From positions 76,509-140,508 of the forward strand of contig CAJUFI010000002.1 of NCBI GenBank assembly GCA_910585665.1: a DNA stretch of 64,000 nt. The letters are read 5' to 3'. Below the pieces are notes generated by a model. That model was not told the DNA's origin. It saw only the letters and a list, made by a program, of their open reading frames with translations, and made no database searches. Shown here piece by piece: positions 41,708 to 49,988 of this stretch; position 1 is the stretch's first letter, and each line of letters begins with the position of its first letter. The position numbers and the translations under genes are program-made. The stretch is from an uncultured Acetatifactor sp. GTDB taxonomy: Bacteria; Bacillota; Clostridia; Lachnospirales; Lachnospiraceae.

Positions 41708-42285
41708 ATGGAACAATTAACCGGAAACGAGGAATTTACCTTACATGGAGCCAGCGCCGGAATATCCGTCAAGGACTACTGGAGCTGGGCGTATTCAGAC
41801 TTGATTGATAATACCCAGCGTGGGGTAATGGCAGAATTTCTCGTTTATTCATCGCTCAAATCTAATTACCCCCCCGCACGCAAATGCGAGAAAACTGGCT
41901 CCCATTTGACGTGACAAGTCCATCCGGACGCAGGATTGAAGTAAAATCTGCCGCTTACATTCAAGCCTGGACACCTGAAAATATCTTTGCTCAGATTCGC
42001 TTCGACATCGGAAGGAAACTGGCCTGGGATAATGCTACCGCCTCTTATTCATCCGAGGCAAAGCGCAACTGTGACCTGTATGTATTCTGTCTTTTTACCG
42101 CCAAAACAAAAGACATTTCCCTGCTTAACCTGGACTATTGGGATTTCTATGTGCTGCCTACATCCGTTCTGAATGAGAAGATGCCAGAGCAAAAAGGAAT
42201 TTCCCTGTCCTCCCTGCTTAAACTGGAACCGGTAAAGACAGACTATGCCGGACTCGGCGCAGTAATCGAATCTATCAAACTGTAA
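41708..42285 (+). pseudogene. Putative PD-(D/E)XK-like protein broken at a C7 tract
   Basis: The first part (41708-41914, beginning MEQLTGNEEF) and the second part (from about 41884, 'MRENWLPFDVTSPSGRRIEV') belong to one protein, but lie in different frames. Adding one C to the CCCCCCC run at 41869-41875 would fuse them into about 192 residues. The second part contains 'FDVTSPSGRRIEVKSAAY', a D-x(n)-E-x-K core like restriction-type nucleases. The gap between two fragments may be a real mutation, phase variation or a sequencing error. Defence nuclease is only a guess. Confidence 0.7.
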
Positions 42286-42298
42286 AGGAAGTGATGCT

Positions 42299-43429
42299 AT
42301 GAAACTGCCTAACGGTTACGGAAGTGTAACCAAATTATCCGGGAACAGGCGTAAGCCTTATCTGGCCCGTGTCACTCTCGGCTGGACCACCGATCAGGAA
42401 ACAGGGAAAACTACTCAGAACCGTGTACCGATAGGAACCTTCAAAACCAAAAAAGAGGCTCTGCAGGCATTGGCTGAGTATGGAGCAAATCCTTATGACA
42501 TCCAGAACAGCAATCTCACGCTTGCGGAGCTTTACCAGAAATGGACTGAGGCGTACTTCCCTACCCTCGAAAGTGAATCCTCTGCCCGGACAATAACCGC
42601 CGCCTGGAGGTACTGCCACATTCTCTACGGTATGCGTGTCAAGGACCTTCGTGCAAGGCATATCAAGGGCATCATGGAGGACGGCTACATCATTCAGGAC
42701 AGAGGTAAAAACGCAGGCCAGAAAGTCCATGCCTCCCCCGGCACGAAAGCCAGGATCAAATCCATGTTCAACCTCATGCTGGATTACGCCCTCGAATATG
42801 AGCTGGTAGACAAGAACTTTGCCCGTACTTTTGAACTCTCCGACGACATCATCAAAGAGAAGGAAGAAAACCGGCGCAGCCATATCCCATTTTCCGAGGA
42901 CGAACTGCAGGTGCTTTGGGATAACGTCGGCACCGTAAAATATGTTGACTGGATTCTGATTCAGTGTTACATGGGATGGCGCCCGCAGGAAATGGGGAGA
43001 CTCCGACTGGAAGATATAAGTCTGGAGGAACTCTACGTTACCGGCGGCATGAAAACCGACGCAGGAAAAAACCGTATGGTGCCGATTCACTCCCGGATAG
43101 CTGATCTTGTCCGGAAGAATTACGAGAAGGCCCAGGCTCTAAACAGCGAATTTCTGCTCAACGATCCGGACTCTCCAAAGGGCGGCATCAACATCACTTA
43201 TGACAAATATGCCGGACGGTTCTTCAAGGTCATGGAGGCTCTGCCATTCAATCAGGAACACAGACCCCACGATCCCCGCAATACTTTCGTAACCAGAATG
43301 AAAAAAGCCGGTGTTGACCCTCTGGTTGTGAAGCGCTTAGTCGGCCACAAGATCAATGACGTAACCGAAAAAGTCTATACATACCGGGACCTCGACTGGC
43401 TCCGGGAGGACATAGAAAAAATGTCGTAA
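42299..43429 (+). CDS. Tyrosine-type integrase
   Basis: 376 residues. An N-terminal AP2-like/arm-binding domain is followed by a SAM-like core-binding domain (about 70-170) and a catalytic domain: Arg in 'GWRPQEMG' (about 226), 'RPHDPRNTFVT' (H-x-x-R, about 322), 'VGHKI' (about 349) and Tyr in 'KVYTYRDLD' (about 361). It integrates and, with an excisionase not found here, excises the prophage. It is the last phage gene at the right end, next to the att region. Confidence 0.95.
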   Translation: MKLPNGYGSVTKLSGNRRKPYLARVTLGWTTDQETGKTTQNRVPIGTFKTKKEALQALAEYGANPYDIQNSNLTLAELYQKWTEAYFPTLESESSARTITAAWRYCHILYGMRVKDLRARHIKGIMEDGYIIQDRGKNAGQKVHASPGTKARIKSMFNLMLDYALEYELVDKNFARTFELSDDIIKEKEENRRSHIPFSEDELQVLWDNVGTVKYVDWILIQCYMGWRPQEMGRLRLEDISLEELYVTGGMKTDAGKNRMVPIHSRIADLVRKNYEKAQALNSEFLLNDPDSPKGGINITYDKYAGRFFKVMEALPFNQEHRPHDPRNTFVTRMKKAGVDPLVVKRLVGHKINDVTEKVYTYRDLDWLREDIEKMS

Positions 43430-43434
43430 GCCTT

Positions 43435-43454
43435 ATGCCTACGGCATTTTCTTA
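43435..43454 (+). terminator. Weak terminator after integrase
   Basis: ATGCC-TAC-GGCAT followed by TTTCTTAT gives a 5-bp stem with a 3-nt loop, six bases after the integrase stop. It is short, so termination may be partial. Confidence 0.45.
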
Positions 43455-43474
43455 TGTTTCCATGCTCAGATTTT

Positions 43475-43507
43475 TGTTACCTTCATCGTGTTACCTACTT
43501 GTTACCT
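43475..43507. repeat. Three TGTTACCT direct repeats near the right attachment site
   Basis: Exact TGTTACCT occurs at 43475-43482, 43489-43496 and 43500-43507, 46 bp after the integrase gene. Short direct repeats beside the integrase gene are typical arm-type binding sites flanking attP. The core site itself cannot be named because the left end of the prophage is outside the window. Confidence 0.55.
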
Positions 43508-43584
43508 ACCGGATGCCTACTCACCAAATTCTCGCACGTTTCACGACCTCTCACAGCAAATTTCCCTTTCCGGTTTTCGGCATC

Positions 43585-43622
43585 AAAAAAAGTACCGCAA
43601 CCCCTGAAGATTACGGTACTTT
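43585..43622 (-). terminator. Intrinsic terminator at the host/prophage junction
   Basis: On the minus strand AAAGTACCG, a 16-nt loop and CGGTACTTT (9-bp stem) are followed by a T-run. It faces the GGGtGRT gene (43658-44668), so it ends host transcription before it enters the prophage. Confidence 0.85.
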
Positions 43623-43657
43623 CAAGCCTTTCGGCACTTTTTTGAAATAAGATATAT

Positions 43658-44668
43658 TTAGAACTTGCCAGCCTCAGCCGCTTCCTCGATGGAGACGGCC
43701 ACAGCCACGGTAGCGCCTACCATGGGGTTGTTGCCCATGCCGATGAGGCCCATCATCTCTACATGCGCGGGAACGGAAGAAGAACCTGCGAACTGCGCGT
43801 CAGAGTGCATACGTCCCAGCGTATCGGTAAAGCCATAGGAAGCAGGGCCTGCCGCCATGTTGTCGGGATGCAGGGTACGTCCTGTGCCGCCGCCGGAAGC
43901 AACGGAGAAGTACTTCTTGCCGGCCTCGGTCCGCTCCTTCTTGTATGTACCCGCAACGGGATGCTGGAACCTGGTGGGGTTGGTGGAGTTGCCTGTGATG
44001 GACACGTCCACGTTCTCCTTCCACATGATGGCAACGCCTTCAGGCACGCTGTTGGAGCCGTAGCAGTTCACCTTGGAGCGAAGTCCCTCAGAATAGGAAA
44101 TCCTCTCGATTTCCTTCACTTCGTTGGTATAGGGATCGTACTCGGTCTCTACGAAGGTGAAGCCGTTGATACGGGAGATGATCTTCGCGGCATCCTTTCC
44201 AAGACCGTTCAGGATGACGCGCAGAGGTTTCTGGCGGACCTTGTTGGCCTTCTCCGCGATACCGATAGCGCCCTCTGCGGCTGCAAAGGACTCATGTCCT
44301 GCCAGGAAGCAGAAGCAGTCTGTGTCCTCCTCCAGAAGCATTTTGCCCAGATTGCCATGTCCCAGGCCTACCTTACGGGTATCGGCAACGGATCCGGGAA
44401 TGCAGAATGCCTGAAGGCCCTCTCCGATGGCGGCGGCGGCATCCGCGGCCTTGCGGCAGCCCTTCTTGATAGCGATGGCAGCGCCCACCGTATATGCCCA
44501 ACATGCGTTCTCGAAGCAGATAGGCTGAATCTTCTTCACCTGCTCATATACATCCAGGCCAGCGTCCTTGGTAATCTTCTCTGCCTCTTCGATAGAGGAG
44601 ATGCCATAGCTGTTCAGTACTTCCGTAATTTTAGCAATACGTCTTTCATATGATTCAAATAAAGCCAT
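43658..44668 (-). CDS. GGGtGRT family protein
   Basis: 336 residues. The name-giving motif is visible as 'SGGGTGRTLHPDN' near residue 263, along with 'GLGHGNLGKMLLEEDTDCFCFLAGHES' and 'NSTNPTRFQHPVAGTYKKE'. The function of this clostridial family is not established; its gene usually precedes or follows an iron-sulfur scaffold-like gene, as it does here (45 bp away). Probably a metabolic protein of anaerobes. AGGAGG site upstream of the ATG. Confidence 0.93.
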   Translation of the reverse strand: MALFESYERRIAKITEVLNSYGISSIEEAEKITKDAGLDVYEQVKKIQPICFENACWAYTVGAAIAIKKGCRKAADAAAAIGEGLQAFCIPGSVADTRKVGLGHGNLGKMLLEEDTDCFCFLAGHESFAAAEGAIGIAEKANKVRQKPLRVILNGLGKDAAKIISRINGFTFVETEYDPYTNEVKEIERISYSEGLRSKVNCYGSNSVPEGVAIMWKENVDVSITGNSTNPTRFQHPVAGTYKKERTEAGKKYFSVASGGGTGRTLHPDNMAAGPASYGFTDTLGRMHSDAQFAGSSSVPAHVEMMGLIGMGNNPMVGATVAVAVSIEEAAEAGKF

Positions 44669-44704
44669 TTTTTCCTGTCCTCCTTATTTTTCTAGAGACT
44701 TCCA

Positions 44705-45397
44705 TTATTCTTTTCTGGGATCGATTACTTTCACGGCATCGGCGACACGGCCATACTGTCCCTTGGCCTTCTCGTACGCGGTGTTGGGGTCGTCGCCCTT
44801 CTTGATGAAATCGGTCATCTTTCCAAGGCTTACGAACTCATAGCCGATGATCTCGTCATTCTTGTCCAAAGCGATGCCGGTCACATAACCTTCCGCCATC
44901 TCCAGATAACGGGGGCCTTTCTTCAAAGTACCGTACATAGTACCGACCTGGCTCCTCAGGCCCTTGCCCAGATCCTCAAGTCCGGCACCAATGGGCAGGC
45001 CTTCCTCGGAGAACGCGCTCTGGGTACGTCCATAGACGATCTGCAGGAACAGCTCCCGCATGGCGGTGTTGATAGCGTCGCACACAAGGTCGGTGTTCAG
45101 CGCTTCCATGACGGTCAGGCCGGGAAGGATTTCAGATGCCATGGCTGCGGAGTGAGTCATTCCGGAACAGCCGATGGTCTCTACCAGCGCTTCCTGAATG
45201 ATGCCTTCCTTTACGTTCAGGGTCAGCTTGCAGGCACCCTGCTGAGGAGCGCACCAACCCACGCCATGTGTCAGGCCGGAAATGTCTTCTACCTTTTTCG
45301 CCTGAACCCACTTTGCTTCTTCGGGAATCGGCGCACAACCATGATGCACACCCTGAGCGACTGTGCACATTTCTTCAACTTCCTTTGAATAAATCAT
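44705..45397 (-). CDS. Iron-sulfur cluster scaffold-like protein (NifU-like)
   Basis: 230 residues. 'GVGWCAPQQGACKLTLNVKEG' and 'ETIGCSGMTHSAAMASEIL' resemble NifU/IscU scaffold motifs with conserved Cys. It travels with the GGGtGRT gene. Start at MIYSKE, with AAAGGAG 7 bp upstream; a longer frame adding 23 hydrophobic residues lacks a ribosome site. Confidence 0.85.
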   Translation of the reverse strand: MIYSKEVEEMCTVAQGVHHGCAPIPEEAKWVQAKKVEDISGLTHGVGWCAPQQGACKLTLNVKEGIIQEALVETIGCSGMTHSAAMASEILPGLTVMEALNTDLVCDAINTAMRELFLQIVYGRTQSAFSEEGLPIGAGLEDLGKGLRSQVGTMYGTLKKGPRYLEMAEGYVTGIALDKNDEIIGYEFVSLGKMTDFIKKGDDPNTAYEKAKGQYGRVADAVKVIDPRKE

Positions 45398-45542
45398 GTG
45401 AAATCTCCTTTCGATTATGTGAATTATTATGCATGACAATAGAAAGGCCAAAACGGCGCTTTCCATTGTGTAATAATATCTTCTTCCATTTTCTCACATT
45501 TACGGGAAAAAAGCTAGTATTTTTTGTAAAAAAATGTACTTC

Positions 45543-46229
45543 TCACTTCTTCTCTGCAATCTCCGTGGCTTTCTTGTAAATGCAGCCTTCCGGCACGACG
45601 CCCCGCACCATGGACGTGGGATAGATGATGGTATTCCTGCCGACGACGGTCCCGGGATTCAGGACACTGTTGCAGCCTACCTCCACGTAGTCGCCGAGCA
45701 TGGCCCCCATCTTCTTCAGGCCGGTCTCGATGGAGATGGAACCTTCCGTGGAAGCCCCTTCGCCTTTTACCACTACCAGCGTCTTGTCGCTTTTTACGTT
45801 GGAGGTGATGGAGCCTGCCCCCATATGGGCTTTGAAACCCAGGATGCTGTCCCCCACATAATTGTAATGGGGCACCTGCACCTTATTGAACAGGACTACG
45901 TTTTTCAGCTCCGTGGAATTCCCCACCACGGCACCCTTCCCCACAATGGCATTGCCTCTCACAAAAGCACAATGGCGGATTTCAGCCTCCTCGTCCACGA
46001 TCAGCGGTCCGTTCAGACAGGCTGTTGGCGCTACTTTGGCAGATTTCGCCACCCATATGTGCTCTCCCCGCTCCTCGTAGATGTCCTTTGGAAGCGTCTC
46101 TCCAAGGCTGATGATAAAGTCATGAATCTTCGGCAATGCCTCCCAGGGATATGTAATCCCCTCAAACAATTTCGCCGCTATCGTCTGGTCCAAATCATAC
46201 AATCCGGAAACTGAAATCTCTCTCTGCAT
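45543..46229 (-). CDS. Left-handed beta-helix protein (hexapeptide repeats)
   Basis: 228 residues. The middle and C-terminal parts show hexapeptide-like repeats ('SAKVAPTACLNGPLIVDEEAEI', 'NAIVGKGAVVGNS', 'GDYVEVGCNSVLNPGTVVG'), the LbH fold of acyltransferases and UDP-GlcNAc pyrophosphorylase C-terminal domains. No nucleotidyltransferase domain is present. Substrate unknown. Start ATG at 46229 has GGAG at 10 bp; a GTG six bases earlier is closer to the site. Confidence 0.8.
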   Translation of the reverse strand: MQREISVSGLYDLDQTIAAKLFEGITYPWEALPKIHDFIISLGETLPKDIYEERGEHIWVAKSAKVAPTACLNGPLIVDEEAEIRHCAFVRGNAIVGKGAVVGNSTELKNVVLFNKVQVPHYNYVGDSILGFKAHMGAGSITSNVKSDKTLVVVKGEGASTEGSISIETGLKKMGAMLGDYVEVGCNSVLNPGTVVGRNTIIYPTSMVRGVVPEGCIYKKATEIAEKK

Positions 46230-46313
46230 ATCCACATCACTCCGTTCTTCTTAAACTTGCGCCGACTCCTTCCGCGCAACAGTCCGGCCCCTGCCTTTCT
46301 GCGCGGAAGAACC

Positions 46314-48593
46314 TCAGCGGGATTTATAGTTCACTGCAGCCGCCTGGAACCGGTCATACAGGCTCCGCTGGTTACGGAGCTGCTTGACATGCTCCGTCCT
46401 TCGGCCCACGAAACCGTTCAGCTTGTCCATGTATTCCTTCGACGTGATATTGCCGTCCGCCACCAAAGTCAGCCCTTTTTCCCAGCTGGCCGTGAGCGCC
46501 GGATCCAGAAGCGCCTTGATGGAGCTTTCCACCACATCATATATCATTTCCCCCATCAGCGTGGGGGTCAATGTCTGGGTCTTCTTGTTCAGGGCCAGGT
46601 ACTCGATGTTCACCAGCTTCTTCAGGATTTCCGCCCTGGTGGCGCTGGTGCCTATGCCGCTCCCCTTGATCTGGGCGCGCAGTTCCTCGTCCTCGATGAA
46701 CTGCCCGGCATTCTCCATAGTCAGGATGATGCTTCCGGAGGTGTAGCGCTTCGGCGGAGAGGTCTCCCCCTCCTTGACTTCATAGGAGTCCACCGACAGT
46801 TTATCGCCTTTTTTCAGCATGCCCAGCAGTTTCATGAACTCTCCGTCGCACTTTATCTCCGTCTCCTCGTTCTCGCCGTCCTTCCGGCCCTCTTCCCGGG
46901 GAGCGTCCTTGCCGCCCGCTGAGACGTTCCCCAAGGCATTCCCGCCTGAAGTGCCGTTGGTTACGGCATTTCTGCCAGCCGCCCCGGGGCTGCCGCCGTT
47001 TTCGCCGCCCTGGGCAGACATGCCGCCGGCCCCATTCCCCATAGCGTCCTGCGGCCCCGCAGACCTGCCATCAGAGCCGTTGTTCCCCGGCGCATTTCCT
47101 TTTCCTACAGGCCTGCCGTCAGAGCCGTTCCCCGGAGCGCCTTCCCGGGCGGCGGCCATGGATGTTCCGGCACCGTCTTTCCTTCCCGCCACTTTCAGGT
47201 AGCCCTCCTCCGACAGCACCTTGAAATTGGCGAAAAACCGTTCTTCTTTTACCCGGATGCACAGAGCGAACTTCAGATATACCGCAGGGGGATAGAAAAT
47301 GCTCAAGAACCTCCTGACAATCACATCATACACTTTCCCGGCGAGGGGAGCCAGTCCCTTTAAATTGTTCAGCCCCTGGCCGGTCGGAATGATTGCGTAA
47401 TGGTCCGTGATCTGCTTGTCGTTCACGTACCTGGTCTTGGCGATTCCCTTGTGGCTTCCCTTGTTCAATATCTCCCCGGCAAAGGCGGCAGCCGGCCCAT
47501 AGCCCTGCAGCCCTCCGATATTCTTATGTATCTCCTTGGCCACTGCCGTGGACAGCACCCTGGCATCCGTCCTGGGGTAAGTGACCATCTTCTTCTCATA
47601 CAGTTCCTGCACGATTCGAAGGGTCTCGTCCGGGCTGATTTTGAAAAATTTGGAACAATCGTTCTGCAGCTCCGCCAGATTGTAGAGCAGAGGCGGATTC
47701 TTGTTCTCCTTCTTCCGGCTGATGCTCTCCAGCACAATGTCCCCCACCGGCTCCTCCTCCAGATGGGCGATCAGCTTCCTGGCATCCTCCTCATTCTTGA
47801 AGCCGTTCTCTTTGTAAAGCTTCGGCGAGGCATACCAGGCGGAGCCTTCCACGGCCTTCCATTCACCCTGGAAGACTTTGTCCCGGAGCCGGAAATTCCC
47901 CAGCACCCGGTAAAAAGGCGTCTTCACAAAGGACCGGATCTCCCGTTCCCTGTTCACCACGATTCCCAGCACGCAGGTCATGACCCGCCCCACCGAAATC
48001 ACGGCCTTATCGCGCTTCAGATAATCTTTTACCGTATTTCCGTACTTCAGGGTAAGCGCCCGGGAGAAATTGATTCCCATCAGGTAATCCTCTTTCGCCC
48101 GCAGGTATGCCGCGTCGCTTAGGTTGTCGTACTCCTTCAGGTCCTTGGCCTCCCGGATGCCCCGCAGAATTTCCTCCTCCGTCTGGGAATCGATCCACAC
48201 CCGCTTGCGCTCCTTGCCCCTGACGCCGGACATCTGCTCCACCAGCCGGTAGATGTACTCTCCCTCCCGCCCGGAGTCCGTGCACACGTAAATCGTAGTC
48301 ACATCCGGACGCTTCATCAGGGAGCTTACAATAGTATATTGCTTCTTGGAGCTTTCGATGACTTCATATTTATATTCTTCCGGAAGGAAGGGAATCGTGT
48401 CGAAACTCCATCTCTTCAGTTTTTCATCGTAGGCATCCGGATAGCTCATGGTGACCAGATGCCCCACGCACCATGTGACGATGGTGTCCGCCGATTCCAG
48501 ATAGCCGTCCCTGGAAGCCGCATTCACTTTCAACGCATTCGCGAACTCCCTGGCAACGCTGGGCTTCTCCGCAATAAATAAATTCTTTCCCAC
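46314..48593 (-). CDS. topB: DNA topoisomerase III with Gly-rich insertion
   Basis: 759 residues. TOPRIM part: 'LFIAEKPSVAREFA' and 'DSGREGEYIYRLVEQM'. The catalytic Tyr is in 'KMVTYPRTDARVLS' (about residue 340). An unusual low-complexity insertion rich in Gly/Asn/Ser/Ala occupies about residues 470-575 and is followed by the rest of the toprim/gate region. GTG start at 48593 is preferred because AAGGA lies 7 bp upstream; an ATG ten codons earlier has no ribosome site. Resolves linked DNA. Confidence 0.93.
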   Translation of the reverse strand: MGKNLFIAEKPSVAREFANALKVNAASRDGYLESADTIVTWCVGHLVTMSYPDAYDEKLKRWSFDTIPFLPEEYKYEVIESSKKQYTIVSSLMKRPDVTTIYVCTDSGREGEYIYRLVEQMSGVRGKERKRVWIDSQTEEEILRGIREAKDLKEYDNLSDAAYLRAKEDYLMGINFSRALTLKYGNTVKDYLKRDKAVISVGRVMTCVLGIVVNREREIRSFVKTPFYRVLGNFRLRDKVFQGEWKAVEGSAWYASPKLYKENGFKNEEDARKLIAHLEEEPVGDIVLESISRKKENKNPPLLYNLAELQNDCSKFFKISPDETLRIVQELYEKKMVTYPRTDARVLSTAVAKEIHKNIGGLQGYGPAAAFAGEILNKGSHKGIAKTRYVNDKQITDHYAIIPTGQGLNNLKGLAPLAGKVYDVIVRRFLSIFYPPAVYLKFALCIRVKEERFFANFKVLSEEGYLKVAGRKDGAGTSMAAAREGAPGNGSDGRPVGKGNAPGNNGSDGRSAGPQDAMGNGAGGMSAQGGENGGSPGAAGRNAVTNGTSGGNALGNVSAGGKDAPREEGRKDGENEETEIKCDGEFMKLLGMLKKGDKLSVDSYEVKEGETSPPKRYTSGSIILTMENAGQFIEDEELRAQIKGSGIGTSATRAEILKKLVNIEYLALNKKTQTLTPTLMGEMIYDVVESSIKALLDPALTASWEKGLTLVADGNITSKEYMDKLNGFVGRRTEHVKQLRNQRSLYDRFQAAAVNYKSR

Positions 48594-48647
48594 TCTGTTT
48601 TCCTTATTTGTTCCATCATACATAATTTATACTGGCGATTGCTAAAA

Positions 48648-48706
48648 CCTGCCAGGCAACCCGACTCACGGGCGAAAGTTGCCGGGCGGCAAAATGTCCT
48701 GGCAGG
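48648..48706 (-). other. Structured intergenic element between asd and topB
   Basis: The plus strand has CCTGCCAGG (48648-48656) and its complement CCTGGCAGG (48698-48706), a 9-bp stem. Inside is GGCAAC/GTTGCC (48655-48660 with 48678-48683) and a CCG/CGG hairpin with loop ACTCA. On the minus strand the outer stem is followed by TTTTAGC, so it may serve as a weak terminator after asd, but it is more elaborate than one. Possibly a structured RNA or a repetitive extragenic element. Confidence 0.6.
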
Positions 48707-48725
48707 ACGCCAACCTATTGATCTG

Positions 48726-49811
48726 TTACTTCTTTTCGATATATCCTCGGGCTTTCAGCAGCTCCGCGCAGAGCACAGCGCCGCCCGCCGCTCCCCTGAC
48801 CGTATTGTGCGACAGGCCGATAAATTTGTAATCATATACCGTATCCTCGCGGAGTCTTCCCACGCTGATGCCCATGCCGTTTTCAAAATCTACATCCATC
48901 GTCACTTGGGGCCTGTTGTCCTCCTCCAGGTACTGGATGAACTGCCTGGGCGCACTGGGCAGCTGGAGCTTCTGAGGCTCGCCGCTGAAATTCACCAGTT
49001 TTTCAATCAGCTGCTCCCTGGTAGGTTTCTTCGCGAACTTCACGAAGACGGCTGCGGTATGTCCGTTCAGCACGGGCACTCTGATGCACTGGCAGGTGAT
49101 GACAGGGCTCTGGGCGGGTACAATGGCTCCGTCCTCCACCTTACCCCAGATGCGCAGAGGCTCTTTCTCGCTCTTCTCCTCCTCGCCGCCGATGTAAGGG
49201 ATGATATTGCCCACCATCTCCGGCCAGTCCTGGAATGTCTTGCCCGCGCCGGAAATTGCCTGGTACGTGGTGGCTACCACCTCCACCGGCTCGAACTCTT
49301 TCCACGCAGTCAGCACAGGGGCATAGCTCTGGATAGAGCAGTTGGGCTTTACGGCCACGAAGCCTCTCTTTGTGCCCAGGCGCTTCTTCTGGGCTTCGAT
49401 TACCTCCACATGCTCCGGATTGATCTCCGGCACCATCATGGGCACATCCGGGGTCCATCTGTGGGCGCTGTTGTTGGAGACCACGGGTGTCTCCGTCCTG
49501 GCGTAATCCTCTTCTATCTTTTTGATTTCATCCTTTGACATGTCCACGGCACTGAACACGAAGTCCACCTGAGAAGCCACGGCCTCCACTTCGTTGACAT
49601 TCATCACCACCAGTTTCTTCACCGCTTCGGGCATGGGGGTGTCCATCTTCCATCTGCCGCCCACTGCCTCCTCATAGGTCTTGCCCGCCGAGCGGGGGCT
49701 TGCCGCTATGGTGGTCACCTCAAACCAGGGATGGTCCTCCAGCAAAGCGATGAACCGCTGCCCCACCATGCCTGTGCCGCCCAAAATACCTACCTTTAAC
49801 TTATCGCTCAT
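48726..49811 (-). CDS. asd: Aspartate-semialdehyde dehydrogenase
   Basis: 361 residues. NADP-binding 'GILGGTGMVGQRF' at the N terminus, active-site Cys in 'VKPNCSIQSYAP' (about residue 158), 'GAGKTFQDWPEMVGN' and 'LNGHTAAVFVKF'. Converts aspartyl phosphate to aspartate semialdehyde for Lys, Thr, Met and diaminopimelate synthesis. Start chosen at MSDKLK with AAGGAGG upstream; upstream in-frame ATG adds an unlikely 39 residues. Confidence 0.95.
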   Translation of the reverse strand: MSDKLKVGILGGTGMVGQRFIALLEDHPWFEVTTIAASPRSAGKTYEEAVGGRWKMDTPMPEAVKKLVVMNVNEVEAVASQVDFVFSAVDMSKDEIKKIEEDYARTETPVVSNNSAHRWTPDVPMMVPEINPEHVEVIEAQKKRLGTKRGFVAVKPNCSIQSYAPVLTAWKEFEPVEVVATTYQAISGAGKTFQDWPEMVGNIIPYIGGEEEKSEKEPLRIWGKVEDGAIVPAQSPVITCQCIRVPVLNGHTAAVFVKFAKKPTREQLIEKLVNFSGEPQKLQLPSAPRQFIQYLEEDNRPQVTMDVDFENGMGISVGRLREDTVYDYKFIGLSHNTVRGAAGGAVLCAELLKARGYIEKK

Positions 49812-49988
49812 TCTCTTTTCCTCCTTACTGTTCCTATATCCTCTCGGAATCTCCGGACCGCATATCACGCTGCTTTTCGAAATTTCCTCGGGCTGGTTCC
49901 CGCTTTTCCGGTTGCCGTTCAGCCCCAATGCCTGATTCTGCTTCCTGAAATGCCGAGAGCCTATTGCTATGTAAAGTCCTTCTCACGT

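Larger units (their letters stand above)
1..43580. mobile_element. Contractile-tailed prophage (left end outside window)
   Basis: A continuous set of phage genes runs from the integrase at 42299-43429 back to the tail-fibre and DGR genes at the left edge. Sheath, tube, LysM and baseplate J-type genes show a contractile tail. Gene order matches PBSX/XkdF-like phages combined with a Mu-like DUF935 portal and an SPP1 gp7-like head protein. No holin/endolysin genes appear downstream of the tail fibres, so lysis genes, the DGR reverse transcriptase and the left attachment site probably lie left of base 1. The right border is somewhere in 43430-43657; 43580 is an estimate placed before a terminator that appears to serve the host gene. 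Confidence 0.95.

Noticed and set aside
43528..43541. Operator-like CTCGCACGTTTCAC near the right end
   Set aside because: Only half of the dyad matches the consensus; no promoter overlaps it.
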